A DNA stretch of 64,000 bases from Pseudomonadota bacterium (lineage in GTDB: Bacteria > Pseudomonadota > Gammaproteobacteria > Steroidobacterales > Woeseiaceae). The DNA is taken from positions 1 to 64,000 of the forward strand of contig JADFNV010000005.1 in assembly GCA_022563195.1 (NCBI GenBank), read 5' to 3'. This document shows positions 7,627 through 16,532 of this stretch, one piece after another; position 1 is the first letter of the stretch; the number at the start of each line of letters is the position of its first letter. The translations under genes were made by a program, and so were the position numbers. The notes under the pieces were generated by a model. That model did no database searches. It had not been told where the DNA came from and worked only from the letters and a program-made list of their open reading frames with translations.

Positions 7627-9319
7627 AAAAGTCTGCAATCGTGGTTTGGGTGATATCGCTAAATTCACCGGCATCGAAAAATGATCCGCTGCAGGAACTG
7701 CATACCTCGTACCAGATGTGCGTCTGCCGCGCATCGACTACGCGCACCATTCCACCGCCGCATCTGGGACAGGGGTAGCGGTTGATTTCGTTCGCACGCT
7801 TACCGATGCGCGCATCGCCGGTATCAATCGCGGCAGCGGCCTTCTTGTTTCGCAGCGCCTCGCTTTCGCCGGCGTCGAACCATATGCCTTTGCAATATTT
7901 GCAGCGATCGATTTCGACGCCTTCGTAGTCAACCTGCTCCATATCGGTTCTGCATTTCGGACACTGCATGGCGCCCGACCAGAAGACTCCGGCCTCGCTG
8001 CCGCCGAACGCAAGTGTGTGTTGGCGCATGGCCACCCGCTTGGTTGCGGCTTCGGCATCCAGGCCTTGGTCACGATGAAAAAACAGCACAAATAAGGTGG
8101 CTACGACGAACACGCTAATCAGCATGTAGGTCTCCACATAATTCGAGCCATCGCCAACCATTCCATAAATTTTGGATCCTGCTGCATACCCCATGTTGGC
8201 AACTGACATGTAGATAGCGAACTGCGTCGCCGAAACGCTGCGTGAACAAATCGCCATTGCCAACGCAATAACACAGACCATCACCACCGGCATCATCATG
8301 ATCCAGAGAGACAGCATTACCCGCACATAAGTAGTGTCCTGCCAAAGGTGCTGCGTTTGAGCAAGCAGGAGTGCATGCGCGCCGAGCAGCGTCATTGTAA
8401 ACATCAGCATGTGCTTCGCACCGAAGCGATCAATCAACGGGCCGAGCGCCAGTGCCAGGAAGGCGCCAGTCAGACCCATCACGGCGACCAGCTGCGACCA
8501 TTGCGGTGTCGTATAACCAAAAAGCTTCACTGCCGCGATTGGCATCAGTGCCTGACCGTAGCCGGATACCAGGCCGTCGAAAAACATGATGAGCATCACG
8601 ATCACGCTGACACGCTGCCAAAGCACCGAGTTGATGCCACCGAATACCGCCCGGAACGAGTTTCCAGGTTGATGCGCCGATGCGGCTTTGCCGCGAGTCC
8701 AGGGCAGACGCCGCTCGCCATCGCGCTCGAGCACGAATACGAAAACGATCAGCACCATGCCAGAAACGATCGCTGCAGCAATCGCCGTGGTCTTCATACC
8801 CCAGGTAACCAGTAGCACTCCCGATACGGCCGCTGTCGACGCCCAGCCAACCGCCTTGCCGAAACTCATGAACGCATTGAGGCGTCCCTGCTCCCTGATC
8901 GGCGTGAGGTCGATCGACATGCCGTCGACCGCAACGTCCTGGGTTGCCGCGAAGATGTTGATGAGTACGCCGACCATCATCAATAGACCGATCTGTTCGG
9001 CGGGGCGATCCACCAGCATTAGCGTGAGCAACGAAAGCGACAGGCCCAGTTGTGCCGCCAGCACCCATGGTCGCCGCCGCCCCATACTTAAAAATTCAAA
9101 GCGGTCCATCAGCGGCCCGGTCACCAGCTTGAACACCCAGGGCAGCACAATGACGGCAAGGTAGGTTCCGATCTCCGCGGCACTGACGTCCTGACTGGCC
9201 AGCCAGGCAGGTATCGCGATTGACAGCAAGCCCGCCGGAATTCCCTGGGCGAAATACATCAGCGCGCCGGTCGCGTAGCGAATGCGCGGGTTATTTTCGA
9301 GAATAAATTTAGCGGTCAA
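7583..9319 (-). CDS. AmpG/PAT-type MFS permease fused to double zf-TFIIB domain
   Basis: Residues 1-415 are a 12-helix major facilitator permease of the AmpG/PAT branch, shown by AATQDVAVDG near residue 130, the MGRRRPWV loop and the second-half DRFGAKH loop. AmpG relatives import muropeptides or acyl compounds. After a linker of about 35 residues the same frame continues into two zinc-ribbon units. The first is CPKC...CKYCKGIWFDAGE (about 453-485) and the second is CPRCGGG...CSSCSGSFFDAGE (about 517-552). This is the zf-TFIIB pattern normally found in small stand-alone proteins. No stop separates the parts. An internal ATG at 7969 could give a separate zinc protein, but a ribosome site there is weak. 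The 3' end overlaps the convergent gene by 44 bp. Confidence 0.8.
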   Translation of the reverse strand: MTAKFILENNPRIRYATGALMYFAQGIPAGLLSIAIPAWLASQDVSAAEIGTYLAVIVLPWVFKLVTGPLMDRFEFLSMGRRRPWVLAAQLGLSLSLLTLMLVDRPAEQIGLLMMVGVLINIFAATQDVAVDGMSIDLTPIREQGRLNAFMSFGKAVGWASTAAVSGVLLVTWGMKTTAIAAAIVSGMVLIVFVFVLERDGERRLPWTRGKAASAHQPGNSFRAVFGGINSVLWQRVSVIVMLIMFFDGLVSGYGQALMPIAAVKLFGYTTPQWSQLVAVMGLTGAFLALALGPLIDRFGAKHMLMFTMTLLGAHALLLAQTQHLWQDTTYVRVMLSLWIMMMPVVMVCVIALAMAICSRSVSATQFAIYMSVANMGYAAGSKIYGMVGDGSNYVETYMLISVFVVATLFVLFFHRDQGLDAEAATKRVAMRQHTLAFGGSEAGVFWSGAMQCPKCRTDMEQVDYEGVEIDRCKYCKGIWFDAGESEALRNKKAAAAIDTGDARIGKRANEINRYPCPRCGGGMVRVVDARQTHIWYEVCSSCSGSFFDAGEFSDITQTTIADFFRLAISPRKTRPGS

Positions 9320-9337
9320 TATTATTTTTCTTTTTTC

Positions 9338-11167
9338 CTACTCCGGCCAATCCGGGCAACTCAAGTGATCGCCGATATCGTCCTGCACCCGTTCGCAGCC
9401 GAACGGATAGCCTTTGGCCTCCCACACCGGGAATAGCAAAAGCTTCTCGGCAACCTCGAGCATTCGCGGATGTTCCATCACGGCTCGGCCGCTCGGAATA
9501 TACACACTGCGAGTCAAGTACGTAAAATCCACTTCCATTGCCAACCACGCGTCAAACATTCGATCGTAATCACTAAGGACGTGGTAATAGTAGATGAGCT
9601 TACGGTAGTCGCCATCGAAATTTCTTGTACTTGTAAAAATTTTGGCCAGCTCATCCGATGAAATCTCACGTCGCAGTACTTTTTCGTCGATATCTCTAGC
9701 CTGATCGAAATCGATCGACTCGTAAGACCCATCGTCCATCCATAATGTTCGACTGACCTCAACGGCAGCATCGATCTGGCCAGTCCATAGGAGATCGAGA
9801 GCTGCTGCGTCAGCCGTATATGGCCAACCCAGTTCAATTGCACGCCGAATGTGCTGGTGACCGAGATCGCGTTGGCCGGCCGCAAGATAGGCGTTACCCA
9901 GCACACCGTTATTGATGCCAGACAGCGGATCGAGACGGTAGGCACGTTCGAACAGTGGCAAAGCCTCGTCGAGATAGGCGCCAGCTTGAAACCGTGCATC
10001 AGCGGCCCACATGATGATACCGGCATGGTCAGGCGCCATCTCGACCGCGCGATCGAGCAGCATGATCTCTTCAAGTCGGTCAGTATTCGACGCTACCTGG
10101 CCAAGCACCGCTACGGCCAATGCCTGATTCGGATCCAGCGCCAGCGCCCGTTCAGCGGCGTCCTTGGCCTGGCGCGTAAAAACCCCTGTAGTAGCCGCAT
10201 CCATCAGCTTGTACCCGGTCTGGGTGCTGAGGCTCGCTGCGAGGAAGGACCAGGCTTCGGCAAATTCCGGGTCTCGGCCCACGGCTGCCTGCAGATCTTC
10301 GATGGAATTCTCGAGCGGACCTGCTCCGCGTTGGTAGAACTGTTGCCGCCCGCGCAGGAACAATTCGTAGGCTGCCATATCGTCGGTAGGTGCAGAGACA
10401 CTGATCTGTGTCATGCCCAGCGCGCCCATCAGCGCCGCCGATATCGCTATCGCGATCTCTTCCTGCACGGCGAAGATGTCATCAAGGTTTCGATCATAGG
10501 AATCCGACCACACGTGGGTGTCCGTACTCGCGTCGATGAGCTGTGCCGTAATGCGCACGCGCATGCCCTGTTTGCGTACAGAGCCCTCGAGAATGTGGGC
10601 GACATCGAGTTGCGATGCAATTTCGGGAATCGGTGTGTTGGTATTGGCGAACGAGAATGCGGAAGTTCGTGAGGCCACTCGCAGGCCATCGATCGACGAC
10701 AATACGTTTAGAATCTCTTCGGAAATCCCTTCGGCGAAATAAGCATTCTCGGGATCGGGACTCATGTTCTCGAAGGCGAGCACGGCGACTGACGCGCCCG
10801 CAAAAGCCGTAACGGGTAAGCGGTCCGACACACGCGATTCCCACACGAAGTAAGACAATGCGATGAAGAGCAACACGATGATCGAATAGTCGAGTTTGCG
10901 GCCCGTGTGAGACGTAATCGACGCTGTACGGTCGACGTCTTGCTCTTTTTTGAGCCCTTCGGGCGTAATTTCAAAGGCCCAGGCAAAGAACACGGCCAGC
11001 GGAAAGCCGAGCAGCAATAAGAATAATACCGTCTTGGAAACCCACTCCGGCGTACCGAAGTTGTCGAATGCGAGATCCGCAACCTGGGCGAGCAACCACG
11101 CGATTACGGTGTAGGCAAATGCTACCCGAAACACGTTGCGGCGTTTTAACTCATTAAACAGACTCAT
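9338..11167 (-). CDS. TolB-N/TPR membrane protein, paralog 2
   Basis: A 609-residue paralog of the gene at 4799. The N-terminal module (MSLFNELKRRNVFRVAFAYTVIAWLL at its start, helices to about residue 75, a third helix near 100-115) is almost identical to that of the paralog at 25754, also at DNA level. The TolB-N-like domain (about residues 125-245, with AVLAFENMSPDPENAYFAEG and HILEGSVRKQGMRVRITAQLID) follows. TPR-like repeats then run to the end. The protein finishes in IGDHLSCPDWPE, a tail that reappears as an isolated scrap at 32621-32677. It lies 18 bp upstream of the MFS-zinc-finger gene on the same strand, so the two may be cotranscribed. Function unknown. Confidence 0.8.
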   Translation of the reverse strand: MSLFNELKRRNVFRVAFAYTVIAWLLAQVADLAFDNFGTPEWVSKTVLFLLLLGFPLAVFFAWAFEITPEGLKKEQDVDRTASITSHTGRKLDYSIIVLLFIALSYFVWESRVSDRLPVTAFAGASVAVLAFENMSPDPENAYFAEGISEEILNVLSSIDGLRVASRTSAFSFANTNTPIPEIASQLDVAHILEGSVRKQGMRVRITAQLIDASTDTHVWSDSYDRNLDDIFAVQEEIAIAISAALMGALGMTQISVSAPTDDMAAYELFLRGRQQFYQRGAGPLENSIEDLQAAVGRDPEFAEAWSFLAASLSTQTGYKLMDAATTGVFTRQAKDAAERALALDPNQALAVAVLGQVASNTDRLEEIMLLDRAVEMAPDHAGIIMWAADARFQAGAYLDEALPLFERAYRLDPLSGINNGVLGNAYLAAGQRDLGHQHIRRAIELGWPYTADAAALDLLWTGQIDAAVEVSRTLWMDDGSYESIDFDQARDIDEKVLRREISSDELAKIFTSTRNFDGDYRKLIYYYHVLSDYDRMFDAWLAMEVDFTYLTRSVYIPSGRAVMEHPRMLEVAEKLLLFPVWEAKGYPFGCERVQDDIGDHLSCPDWPE

Positions 11168-11221
11168 TGTTCATGCAGGATAGGGATTTCGGACTGCATT
11201 AGCCAACAAATGACTTGTAAG

Positions 11222-11272
11222 AAAAAGGGGTCGAACCGATTTAATCGATTAATTCGGTTCGACCCCTTTTTT
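11222..11272. terminator. Near-perfect bidirectional hairpin terminator
   Basis: Positions 11222-11239 (AAAAAGGGGTCGAACCGA) are the exact reverse complement of 11254-11271, and most of the AT-rich centre also pairs. With A5 on one side and T6 on the other it can terminate in either direction. It overlaps the stop codon of the minus-strand hydrolase gene, which it would terminate, and precedes the start of the minus-strand TPR gene. Confidence 0.8.
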
Positions 11273-13314
11273 CACTGATAATCGCGCGGTATCGTTTCCT
11301 GCCAGGATTTCTCGCGCACCAATTCGCCGTTTTCGCTGAGCTTGCGCGAGTATTCATAGTAGAAATTCTCAAGATCACTCGTAAAGGACAGCTGCCCCTC
11401 CCACAGCAAGGTGCGGCCTTCGAGCTGCAACTCGAGGCGGTGCGTGCCCGTCATCGAGGTGTTCTCCGGATGTGCGTCCGATGTCTTGTGCTCGATGGTT
11501 TCGAGATAAGTCTCTGTGCCCCACGGAAACTTCGTGGCGCCTGAATTGGTGGCGGTCACCGTAGCTTCGCCGGTCCGTGGATTGCGAGTGACAGCAGAGA
11601 TCTCGCCATAGCCCGAGGGCATTCCCGTATCGATGGACTCGTAGCCAGCGTATTTCGGATTGGCCGCCGGCGGCAGAAATTCCGGCGATGCCCGCTCGCC
11701 CGGCGGCACGATCGGCAACTCGACGTGCGAACCATGGGCACCGCCGAGGCGCAGCGTCGTGGTCATCGGATACGGCGTTGGCCACAACATTGGCCACTGC
11801 GCATTGCTTACGCTAAAGCGAATCCGGTGGCCCTTCGGGAACACCCACGACGTGAAATGCATCTCGATATCGAGTGCGAATTCCTCGCCCGGAACAATAT
11901 CCCGCGGCTCCCGTGCGGAATTGCGGTGCGTACCATTAAACGCGGCGCCGGCCACCTGCGTGACCCTGCCATCCGGTGCGACATCAGACAATTTGACCAT
12001 CCAGTTGGCTCTTGGTGCATCAGCCGAGACATTGAGCCTGGCCAAAGGGAGTCCCAGGATTTCGGTGTCCGATGCCAGCGGCTCTGTGTCATAGACCAGG
12101 CTGTACGCATCGGTCGGTCGCTGATCGTGCGCCACATCTCCCCACCACATCACGGGCCCGCCAGCTTCGAGGCCGCTGGTCGGTGTGTAGCGCAGCGAAT
12201 GCACGGTGGCGTCAGCCTGCGCTATAGATAAGGAGTGATTGTCCTGCGCATACATACGTGTTTGTTGAATTCGATCGATCGGCCAGCCGTCTTCCCAGCG
12301 CCAGAAGCCAGGTGCGTATTCAAGATAAGGCCCGGGCGGATGCCATTCACGCACGTAAACGGCGAGCCGCGGTTCGTCGAGAATGCCCGTATCCTCGCCC
12401 TTGAGGAATTGATCGAACCAGCGCACGGCTTCGTGCCGCCATTCCATACCCGGTTGCGGATAAGGATCGTGCGGCCAGGCATGCGACCAGGCGCCGATCA
12501 TCGCCTTTACCGGCGCTTCCACATTAGCGAGCATGCGCGGCACAATATCGCGGTAACCGTCGTACCAGCCGGCAATGTAGAACGCGGGTATCTTGATCCG
12601 GTCGTACTTGTCACGTGACGAGGCGCGATCCCAGAATGGCCCATCGCGTTGTTGCCTCTTGAAGCTCAGCACCCAGGGTTCGGTATCGAAACGATTTTTG
12701 AAGTTGTCGTCGTCAATGAGGAAATCGGGGGCGCCGGGACGAGCATTTTTAAGTTCCTGGCTCATTTCCCAGGAATCCAGGTGCATGACGCCGTCCATGA
12801 AATGAACATCGTCCTGGTAGAGATCTTCGGTCGCATGCACGGCGATGATGGCCTTGAGCGCCGGCGGCTGCCGGACGGCCAGTTGCACCGCATTGAATCC
12901 GCCCCAGGAGATGCCGAACATGCCGACATTGCCATTGGAGAAGGGCTGCTTCGACAGCCAGTCGATAATGACTTCGCCATCGTCGAGCTCTTCGTCCGCA
13001 TATTCATACGGAATCAGGCGCCCTTTGCTATTGCCCGTGCCCCGGATATCGACCCTGGCTACGATGTAGTCGTGATTAAGGAAATAGGAGAACAATGCAT
13101 AATTGCGGGACCGTGACTCGGTTTTTCGGTACGCCGTGTATTCGAGCAGCACGGGTAATTTATCGCCGGGCTTGAGGTCGGTAGGCTTGTACAGGTCGGC
13201 GGCGAGCAGCACGCCGTCGGGCATTTCGATCCAGACTTCTTCGATCGTGATGCCATCGTCGACAGCGGCCGCGCCTCGCGCAATGAGTAGCAAAACCAGC
13301 AATCCTCGGGGCAT
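11272..13314 (-). CDS. CocE/NonD-family serine hydrolase
   Basis: A signal peptide (residues 1-17) precedes a complete X-Pro dipeptidyl-peptidase S15 alpha/beta-hydrolase domain. It opens with EMPDGVLLAADLYKPT and includes the strand DIRGTGNSKG. The nucleophile is Ser136 in GISWGG, Asp252 in GWYDGYRD fits the acid, and His278 in GAWSHAWP the base. The C-terminal jelly-roll typical of CocE and X-Pro peptidases follows (SWVFPKGHRIRFSVSNAQWP). Family members cleave acyl or peptidyl bonds: cocaine esterase, glutaryl-7-ACA acylase, X-Pro dipeptidyl peptidase. At 680 residues it has the usual length. It is probably a periplasmic hydrolase, but the specificity cannot be read from sequence. Confidence 0.9.
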   Translation of the reverse strand: MPRGLLVLLLIARGAAAVDDGITIEEVWIEMPDGVLLAADLYKPTDLKPGDKLPVLLEYTAYRKTESRSRNYALFSYFLNHDYIVARVDIRGTGNSKGRLIPYEYADEELDDGEVIIDWLSKQPFSNGNVGMFGISWGGFNAVQLAVRQPPALKAIIAVHATEDLYQDDVHFMDGVMHLDSWEMSQELKNARPGAPDFLIDDDNFKNRFDTEPWVLSFKRQQRDGPFWDRASSRDKYDRIKIPAFYIAGWYDGYRDIVPRMLANVEAPVKAMIGAWSHAWPHDPYPQPGMEWRHEAVRWFDQFLKGEDTGILDEPRLAVYVREWHPPGPYLEYAPGFWRWEDGWPIDRIQQTRMYAQDNHSLSIAQADATVHSLRYTPTSGLEAGGPVMWWGDVAHDQRPTDAYSLVYDTEPLASDTEILGLPLARLNVSADAPRANWMVKLSDVAPDGRVTQVAGAAFNGTHRNSAREPRDIVPGEEFALDIEMHFTSWVFPKGHRIRFSVSNAQWPMLWPTPYPMTTTLRLGGAHGSHVELPIVPPGERASPEFLPPAANPKYAGYESIDTGMPSGYGEISAVTRNPRTGEATVTATNSGATKFPWGTETYLETIEHKTSDAHPENTSMTGTHRLELQLEGRTLLWEGQLSFTSDLENFYYEYSRKLSENGELVREKSWQETIPRDYQ

Positions 13315-13397
13315 GAGGCGTCTCTCTTATGGTGACCAAGTGCGCTAATATCGCTGTAGGCGACGGGTTTGGCAAATACAATTTTTAGGGTTTCTCA

Positions 13398-13664
13398 ATG
13401 GCAGGCGGATTTGCAAAAGACGGGGCAGTACAGGATCAGATCGACGCGACCGTCGAGGATGCCGTCAAACGCGTGCGTGACCAGTTAGCGCAGGGCGAAA
13501 GCCTGACGCATTGCGATGAATGCAACAAACCAATACCTGAAGCCCGCCGCGAAGCCGTTCCCGGCGTGCGCCTGTGTGTGCCCTGCCAGGCGCATCAGGA
13601 TGCCAAAGTGAAGATAGTCAGCGGTTACAACCGCCGTGGGAGTAAAGATAGCCAGTTGCGGTGA
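13398..13664 (+). CDS. DksA/TraR-family zinc-finger protein (YbiI-like)
   Basis: The 88-residue protein has an N-terminal helical half followed by a four-cysteine zinc finger, CDECNKPIPEARREAVPGVRLCVPCQ. This is the DksA/TraR C4 motif. The length and the sequence AGGFAKDGAVQDQID match the YbiI subgroup rather than full-length DksA. DksA proteins enter the secondary channel of RNA polymerase; for YbiI-like short forms the role is not established. The long coiled-coil tip residues of DksA are absent. It is a monocistronic plus-strand gene divergent from the CocE-like gene. Confidence 0.9.
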   Translation: MAGGFAKDGAVQDQIDATVEDAVKRVRDQLAQGESLTHCDECNKPIPEARREAVPGVRLCVPCQAHQDAKVKIVSGYNRRGSKDSQLR

Positions 13665-13779
13665 CAGCTCGCATAGTTGGTATTTCTGGAAGAAGCGGTT
13701 AGGCTTGCCGCGCCGATAATATATAAGAATACTGTCATGGCCTAGTGTCATAGCGAATCTGCCAGGGAGTCCACCAATT

Positions 13780-15339
13780 TTGAGCGGGTATTTCGAAGAA
13801 TTGAAACGCCGCAAAGTGGTGCAGGTCTGTATTGCTTATATTGTCGGTGCGTGGGTGCTTCTACAGGTCGCCGATGCCACATTCGAGCCATTAAATCTGC
13901 CACCATGGTCGACCACATTGGTGTTGTGGTTGTTGGTTTTGGGCTTCCCTGTGGCCCTGTTTCTCGCCTGGGCACTGGAGGTAACTCCGCAAGGCATTCG
14001 TCGCACGAAAAAACGTCGCAAATCGATCGCCACAGGCAAAAGTCAGGTTGCGGGCCAGGCAGAATCCTCCATCGCCGTGCTGCCGTTCGCGGACATGAGC
14101 CCGGACAAAGACCAGGACTACTTTTGCGAAGGCATGGCCGAGGAAATCATCAATTCTCTGGCCCGGATTCAGGGAGTGAAGGTTGCATCACGGACGGCGT
14201 CTTTCCAGTTCAAGGACACCACGATGGGCATTGATTCCATCGGCGAGCAATTGAACGTCAATACCGTACTCGAAGGCAGTGTGCGCAAGGCTGGGGACCA
14301 ACTGCGCGTAACCGCTCAGTTAATCAAAGTCGAAGACGGCTATCACATCTGGTCGGAAGGATTTGATCGTGAATTGAAGGATGTATTTGGTATACAAAAA
14401 GAGATTGCCGAAAATGTCGTCAAAGCCTTCAAGTTATCCCTGAGCCCCGACACTGAAAAGTCGATTGAGCAACAGCCAACGCATAACATCGAGGCTTACG
14501 AAAATTACTTGCGTGGACGTCGGCACTTTTTTCAATTCAGCGACGAGGGATGGAAACGGGCGCGTGAAGATTTTTCCCGCGCTATAGATCTCGATCCGGA
14601 TTACGCGCTGGCTTATGCCGGTTTGGCGGACTGCTTTTCTTTCATCTACATGTATGCAGACAGCGCGGTTTCTATTCGCCTGCAAGCCGAAACCAATAGT
14701 CGCCTGGCGTTACAGTTGGCGCCTAATTCCGCCCTGGTTCATGCATCACGTGGCCTGGCCTTGTCTTACAGTACTCGCCAGGATGACGCAGAAAAGGCTT
14801 TTGAGCGGGCTATTGAGCTCGATCCGATGCTTTACGACGCCTACTATTATCACGGCCGTCACGCGTTTACGAAAGGCAAACTAGAACTGGCCGCGGCCCA
14901 ATTCGAGAAAGCCTATGAAGTGCGTCCTGATGATTACCAGGCGGCCGCGTTGCTGGCCCAGGTTTACAGGGCCCTGGGCCAGGACGAGAAACGCGACGAC
15001 GCTCGGCGACGAACACTAGCTGTTATTGAGCGGCGCCTCGAGACGTCACCGGACGATGCGCGCGCACTTTGTTTCGGCTCGATTAATTTGCTGGAGGACG
15101 GACAGACCGAAAAAGGCATGGAGTGGCTGGAGCGCGCGAGGAACACTCGGCCCGACGCATTGAATCTATATAATGTCGCCTGCGTGTATTCAACCATCGG
15201 TGAGATCGAAGAAGCCCTCGATTGTCTTGAGAAGAGCGTCCGCCAGGGCATGGCAGAGGTGGACTGGATGATTAACGACAGTGATCTCGACAATGTCCGC
15301 GATCACCCGCGCTTCAAGGCGTTGCTGGCTGCACGGTAA
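13780..15339 (+). CDS. TolB-N/TPR membrane protein, paralog 3
   Basis: The start is a TTG at 13780, supported by AGGGAG ten bases upstream and by alignment with the MS-x-FEELKRR start of the other paralogs. The 519-residue product is the shortest of the five: only two helices in the N-terminal module (to about residue 70, WALEVTPQGIRRTKKRRK), then a short linker and the TolB-N-like domain. That domain begins SIAVLPFADMSPDKDQDYFCEG and contains NTVLEGSVRKAGDQLRVTAQLI. About eight TPR units follow, for instance around DPDYALAYAGLADCF. The third helix seen in the longer paralogs is missing. The end, NVRDHPRFKALL, is a common tail in TPR proteins of this class. Confidence 0.85.
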   Translation: MSGYFEELKRRKVVQVCIAYIVGAWVLLQVADATFEPLNLPPWSTTLVLWLLVLGFPVALFLAWALEVTPQGIRRTKKRRKSIATGKSQVAGQAESSIAVLPFADMSPDKDQDYFCEGMAEEIINSLARIQGVKVASRTASFQFKDTTMGIDSIGEQLNVNTVLEGSVRKAGDQLRVTAQLIKVEDGYHIWSEGFDRELKDVFGIQKEIAENVVKAFKLSLSPDTEKSIEQQPTHNIEAYENYLRGRRHFFQFSDEGWKRAREDFSRAIDLDPDYALAYAGLADCFSFIYMYADSAVSIRLQAETNSRLALQLAPNSALVHASRGLALSYSTRQDDAEKAFERAIELDPMLYDAYYYHGRHAFTKGKLELAAAQFEKAYEVRPDDYQAAALLAQVYRALGQDEKRDDARRRTLAVIERRLETSPDDARALCFGSINLLEDGQTEKGMEWLERARNTRPDALNLYNVACVYSTIGEIEEALDCLEKSVRQGMAEVDWMINDSDLDNVRDHPRFKALLAAR

Positions 15340-15363
15340 GTATCTGGTAGCGATCGCAACAGC

Positions 15364-16467
15364 TTATTGCACTTCTATGATTATTTTTCCGCGAGCGTGT
15401 CCCTCTTCCGAATATTGGATCGCCGCCGGAACCTGACTTAGCCGGTAACGCCTGTCAATGACCGGAGTGACTTTGCCGGCCTGCATGAGGTCACCCAGAA
15501 CCGTCAGGTCATCGCGACGCAATTTCGCCAGAATCGTGACGAACTCCTGGTCCACGAACGGCGACAACATGAGCCCCTTGATCGGCCCCATCAGGGGCGC
15601 CAACCAATTACCTTTTGCGCCTCCGACCATTACCAGGATGCCCTTTTCGGTCAGGGCCCGCCTGTTTGCGGTTAGTGAGTGATTGCCGACCATATCGATG
15701 ATCAGGTCGTATTGTTGCCCGCTTTCGGTGTAATCCTCTTTCTTGTAGTCGAAGACGTGATCCGCACCGATTGACAGCACCATCTCAACATTCCGGGTAC
15801 TGCAGACGCCCGTCACTTCGGCACCCATTGACTTGGCGATCTGCACCGCAAATGTACCGACACCTCCCGACGCGCCGTTAATCAGGACTTTCTGCCCGGA
15901 CTCCAGTTTTCCTGAGTCGCGTAGCGCCTGGATTGCGGTGATGGCCGCTATCGGGACGGAAGCCGCCTGCTCAAATGACACGTTGGCCGGTTTGATCGCC
16001 AGAGCCCGGTCCTCGCGAACGGTTACATACTCGGCGAAGGCTCCTTTACCCCCGCCAAACACCTCGTCTCCGGGCTTGAACCGCGTGACCTTGGCGCCAA
16101 CGGCTTCAACCGTGCCCGCAAAGTCCACTCCTACTCGCGAGTCTTTGGGCGAGCCCAGGCCGGACATGAAGCGTATCAAATACGGCGTGCCTCTCACGAA
16201 GTGCCAGTCGAGAGGATTGACGGCAGCAGCAACGACCTTGACCAGGACCTCATCGTCCGCAGGCGTCGGTTTTTCGATGACTTCAAATGCCAGTACATCC
16301 GGTGAGCCATAACAACGATACACGATGGCTTTCATGGTCTCGGACTCACTGGAGATTGCCGGTGCCGGTTCGCAGGCAGCGTTATGGCTTAGAACAACCG
16401 CCAGTGATGTCATCACTACGCCAAAGAATATAAGGATACCGCTCGCGATTTTGTAACGTAACTGCAT
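15364..16467 (-). CDS. Medium-chain dehydrogenase, quinone-oxidoreductase type, membrane-anchored
   Basis: The MDR core begins at Met45 (MKAIVYRCYGSPDVL) and is complete. It shows VGVDFAGTVEAVG near residue 114, the dinucleotide motif NGASGGVGTFAVQIAK at about 198-213, and an end RGKIIIEVQ. The cysteine and histidine ligands of zinc alcohol dehydrogenases are missing, so this belongs to the zinc-free NADPH-dependent quinone/enone reductase branch (Zta1/RTN4IP1-like). Unusually, 44 extra residues precede the core, with a hydrophobic helix (about 8-26). That helix would anchor or export the protein, although such enzymes are normally soluble. Translation could also begin at Met45, which would remove the anchor. 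Confidence 0.85.
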   Translation of the reverse strand: MQLRYKIASGILIFFGVVMTSLAVVLSHNAACEPAPAISSESETMKAIVYRCYGSPDVLAFEVIEKPTPADDEVLVKVVAAAVNPLDWHFVRGTPYLIRFMSGLGSPKDSRVGVDFAGTVEAVGAKVTRFKPGDEVFGGGKGAFAEYVTVREDRALAIKPANVSFEQAASVPIAAITAIQALRDSGKLESGQKVLINGASGGVGTFAVQIAKSMGAEVTGVCSTRNVEMVLSIGADHVFDYKKEDYTESGQQYDLIIDMVGNHSLTANRRALTEKGILVMVGGAKGNWLAPLMGPIKGLMLSPFVDQEFVTILAKLRRDDLTVLGDLMQAGKVTPVIDRRYRLSQVPAAIQYSEEGHARGKIIIEVQ

Positions 16468-16532
16468 CGGATCTGCCTCTCGGTTGTGGATTGTGCCTAC
16501 GTTAGCATGCCTGGATTCAGGTCTTCCGGTCG

